A stretch of 64,000 nucleotides of DNA from Salinicola halimionae (GTDB lineage Bacteria; Pseudomonadota; Gammaproteobacteria; Pseudomonadales; Halomonadaceae), in NCBI RefSeq assembly GCF_003206065.1, contig NZ_PZJQ01000004.1, positions 133,554 through 197,553 on the forward strand. Reading direction: 5' to 3'. Below are positions 63,012-64,000 of the stretch, piece by piece. Under the pieces are notes generated by a model. It ran no database searches, was not told the origin of the DNA, and worked only from the letters and a program-made list of their open reading frames with translations. Position numbers and translations under genes: made by a program. Position 1 is the stretch's first letter. Each line of letters opens with the position of its first letter.

Positions 63012-63731
63012 TCAAGATTGCCAGGCGTCATCAAGACCGGTGGCGCCGGGTTGGGGCGCGGCTGAATTCGAAACCAGGCGCGCTTCGAGTTCGGCCAGCC
63101 GAGCCGGGGTGCCGACATCGACCCAGTCGCCGCGATGATGCCAGCCGCCGACACGGCCGACCTGCATCGCTTCGACCAGCAGCGGGGCAAGCTTGGCGAC
63201 GGCGCCGTTCGGCAGTTCGGCGATCAGATTGGGGTGGATGATACCCAGGCCGGCATAGATCAGTCGCGGTTCGCCCTCGGCATGCAGGCGGCCGCGAGTA
63301 TCGAGATGAAAGTCACCGCGATGATGGAAATCGGTCGTGTCCACCATCACCAGTGAGGCCAGATCGCCTTTGGTCAACGCGAGTCGCTCGAGCGGGAAAT
63401 CCGTCCACACATCGCCGTTGACCAGCACGAAAGGGGCCTCGCCCAGTTCGGGTAGCGCCTGGCGTAGCCCGCCCGCGGTCTCCAGCGGTGTCTCCTCGAT
63501 ACTGAAGGTCAGCGATACGCCGTAACGCTCGCCGTTCCCGAGCGTGTCGATGATCTGCTGCGCGCGGTAGCTGACGTTGACCACGATGTCGTGAATTCCT
63601 GCTGCCGCCAGGCGCTCGAGATGATGGACGATCAGCGGTTTGCCGGCCACCGGCAGCAGCGGCTTGGGGCAGTGATCGGTGAGAGGGCGCATCCGCGTGC
63701 CGAGGCCGGCGGCGAGAATCATCGCTTTCAT
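63012..63731 (-). CDS. murU: N-acetylmuramate alpha-1-phosphate uridylyltransferase
   Basis: 239 residues. Nucleotidyltransferase of the anhMurNAc recycling route in Pseudomonas-like bacteria that bypasses de novo UDP-MurNAc synthesis. The signature MKAMILAAGLGTRMRPLTDH, PKPLLPVAGKPLIVHHLERL and VLVNGDVWTDF with the metal Asp fix the family. The start overlaps the upstream kinase stop by two bases (ATGA). The open frame upstream of 63731 is antisense to nothing but lacks homology. Confidence 0.93.
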   Translation of the reverse strand: MKAMILAAGLGTRMRPLTDHCPKPLLPVAGKPLIVHHLERLAAAGIHDIVVNVSYRAQQIIDTLGNGERYGVSLTFSIEETPLETAGGLRQALPELGEAPFVLVNGDVWTDFPLERLALTKGDLASLVMVDTTDFHHRGDFHLDTRGRLHAEGEPRLIYAGLGIIHPNLIAELPNGAVAKLAPLLVEAMQVGRVGGWHHRGDWVDVGTPARLAELEARLVSNSAAPQPGATGLDDAWQS

Positions 63732-64000
63732 GATGAGGCTCCACTGCCGATGGCCGCATGATGCTCGGCCAGGCGTGCCTCCATTGCCGGGCGATAAGTA
63801 TCGCGCAGCCAGCGGTGGAATTCGCCGAGCGCCGGCAGTGCGGCCAGGCCTTCGTCGAGATGGGCGTAGAAGTGGGGCAGCCATTCGAGATAGCGCGGCT
63901 TGCCGTCGCGCAGGTAGAGGCGGCAGAACTGGCCCAGGATCTTGAGCTGACGCTGGGCACCGATCGCTTCGACCCCGGCCCGGAAGCCTTCAACGTCGAG
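63728..64000 (-). CDS. amgK: N-acetylmuramate/N-acetylglucosamine kinase AmgK (5' end off the window)
   Basis: Only the last 90 codons are visible, ending in TGA at 63728-63730. The sequence contains LGQFCRLYLRDGKPRYLEWLPHFYAHLDEGL and matches the end of the aminoglycoside-phosphotransferase-like AmgK, which always precedes murU. The catalytic loop lies beyond the edge. Coupled to murU by the ATGA overlap. Confidence 0.85.
   Translation of the reverse strand, partial: LDVEGFRAGVEAIGAQRQLKILGQFCRLYLRDGKPRYLEWLPHFYAHLDEGLAALPALGEFHRWLRDTYRPAMEARLAEHHAAIGSGASS

Overview
The window is a chromosomal segment of a GC-rich, probably halophilic gammaproteobacterium. I infer Halomonadaceae (Halomonas/Salinicola-like). 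The basis is gene content: a six-gene group-2 Mrp cation/proton antiporter operon with fused subunit A/B, a CrbS/ActP-type sodium symporter locus, the prkA-yeaH-spoVR stress operon, a non-RuBisCO phosphoribulokinase, and gammaproteobacterial gene order for rpsU-dnaG-rpoD and rpsF-rpsR-(membrane protein)-rplI-dnaB. It is a core-genome window. I see no insertion sequence, prophage, CRISPR array or rRNA operon.

Layout. 1-4901: a baeS/baeR-like two-component system (regulator cut by the window edge), folB-folK, plsY and tsaD; plsY and tsaD converge and overlap. 4965-9792: the macromolecular-synthesis operon rpsU-dnaG-rpoD with promoter and terminators. 10132-20000: an acetate-switch-like locus, with a 1322-residue hybrid kinase carrying its own SLC5 transporter domain (CrbS type), a small membrane protein, an ActP-like symporter with its DUF4212 partner and, divergently, a cNMP/CBS/DUF294 protein with a DEDDh exonuclease. 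20088-23121: ttcA, an hpxO-like urate hydroxylase, and an alpha/beta hydrolase broken by one in-frame stop. 23199-23843: a five-tRNA cluster, Val(UAC)-Asp-Asp-Val(CAC)-Asp. 24154-34710: fadH, ltaE, prkA-yeaH-spoVR, a Tat-exported HiPIP, and a stand-alone Lrp/AsnC ligand-binding protein coupled to a DNA/RNA endonuclease. 34971-35364: three tRNA-Leu(CAG) genes. 35636-43948: rnr-rlmB, rpsF-rpsR-membrane protein-rplI, dnaB and two small conserved genes. 44114-52667: an Fe-S photolyase, hemH and the mrp operon. 53533-57941: an MltB-type lytic transglycosylase, then an SRP-type GTPase FlhF with a long unrecognised C-terminal region and a translationally coupled partner. 58023-64000: rsmE, purD, prkB, a HIT protein, coq7, an OsmC-family protein and the MurU/AmgK peptidoglycan-recycling pair (AmgK cut by the edge).

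How parts work together. The CrbS-like kinase probably senses or responds to acetate/carboxylate flux and controls the adjacent symporter, while the cNMP/CBS/DUF294 protein may link this to energy status. Mrp exports Na+ and, with the sodium symporter domains, fits a sodium-rich habitat. The least explained items are the FlhF C-terminal extension with its partner, two small ORFs with good Shine-Dalgarno sequences in long intergenic regions, a perfect palindrome before purD, and the nonsense-interrupted hydrolase.
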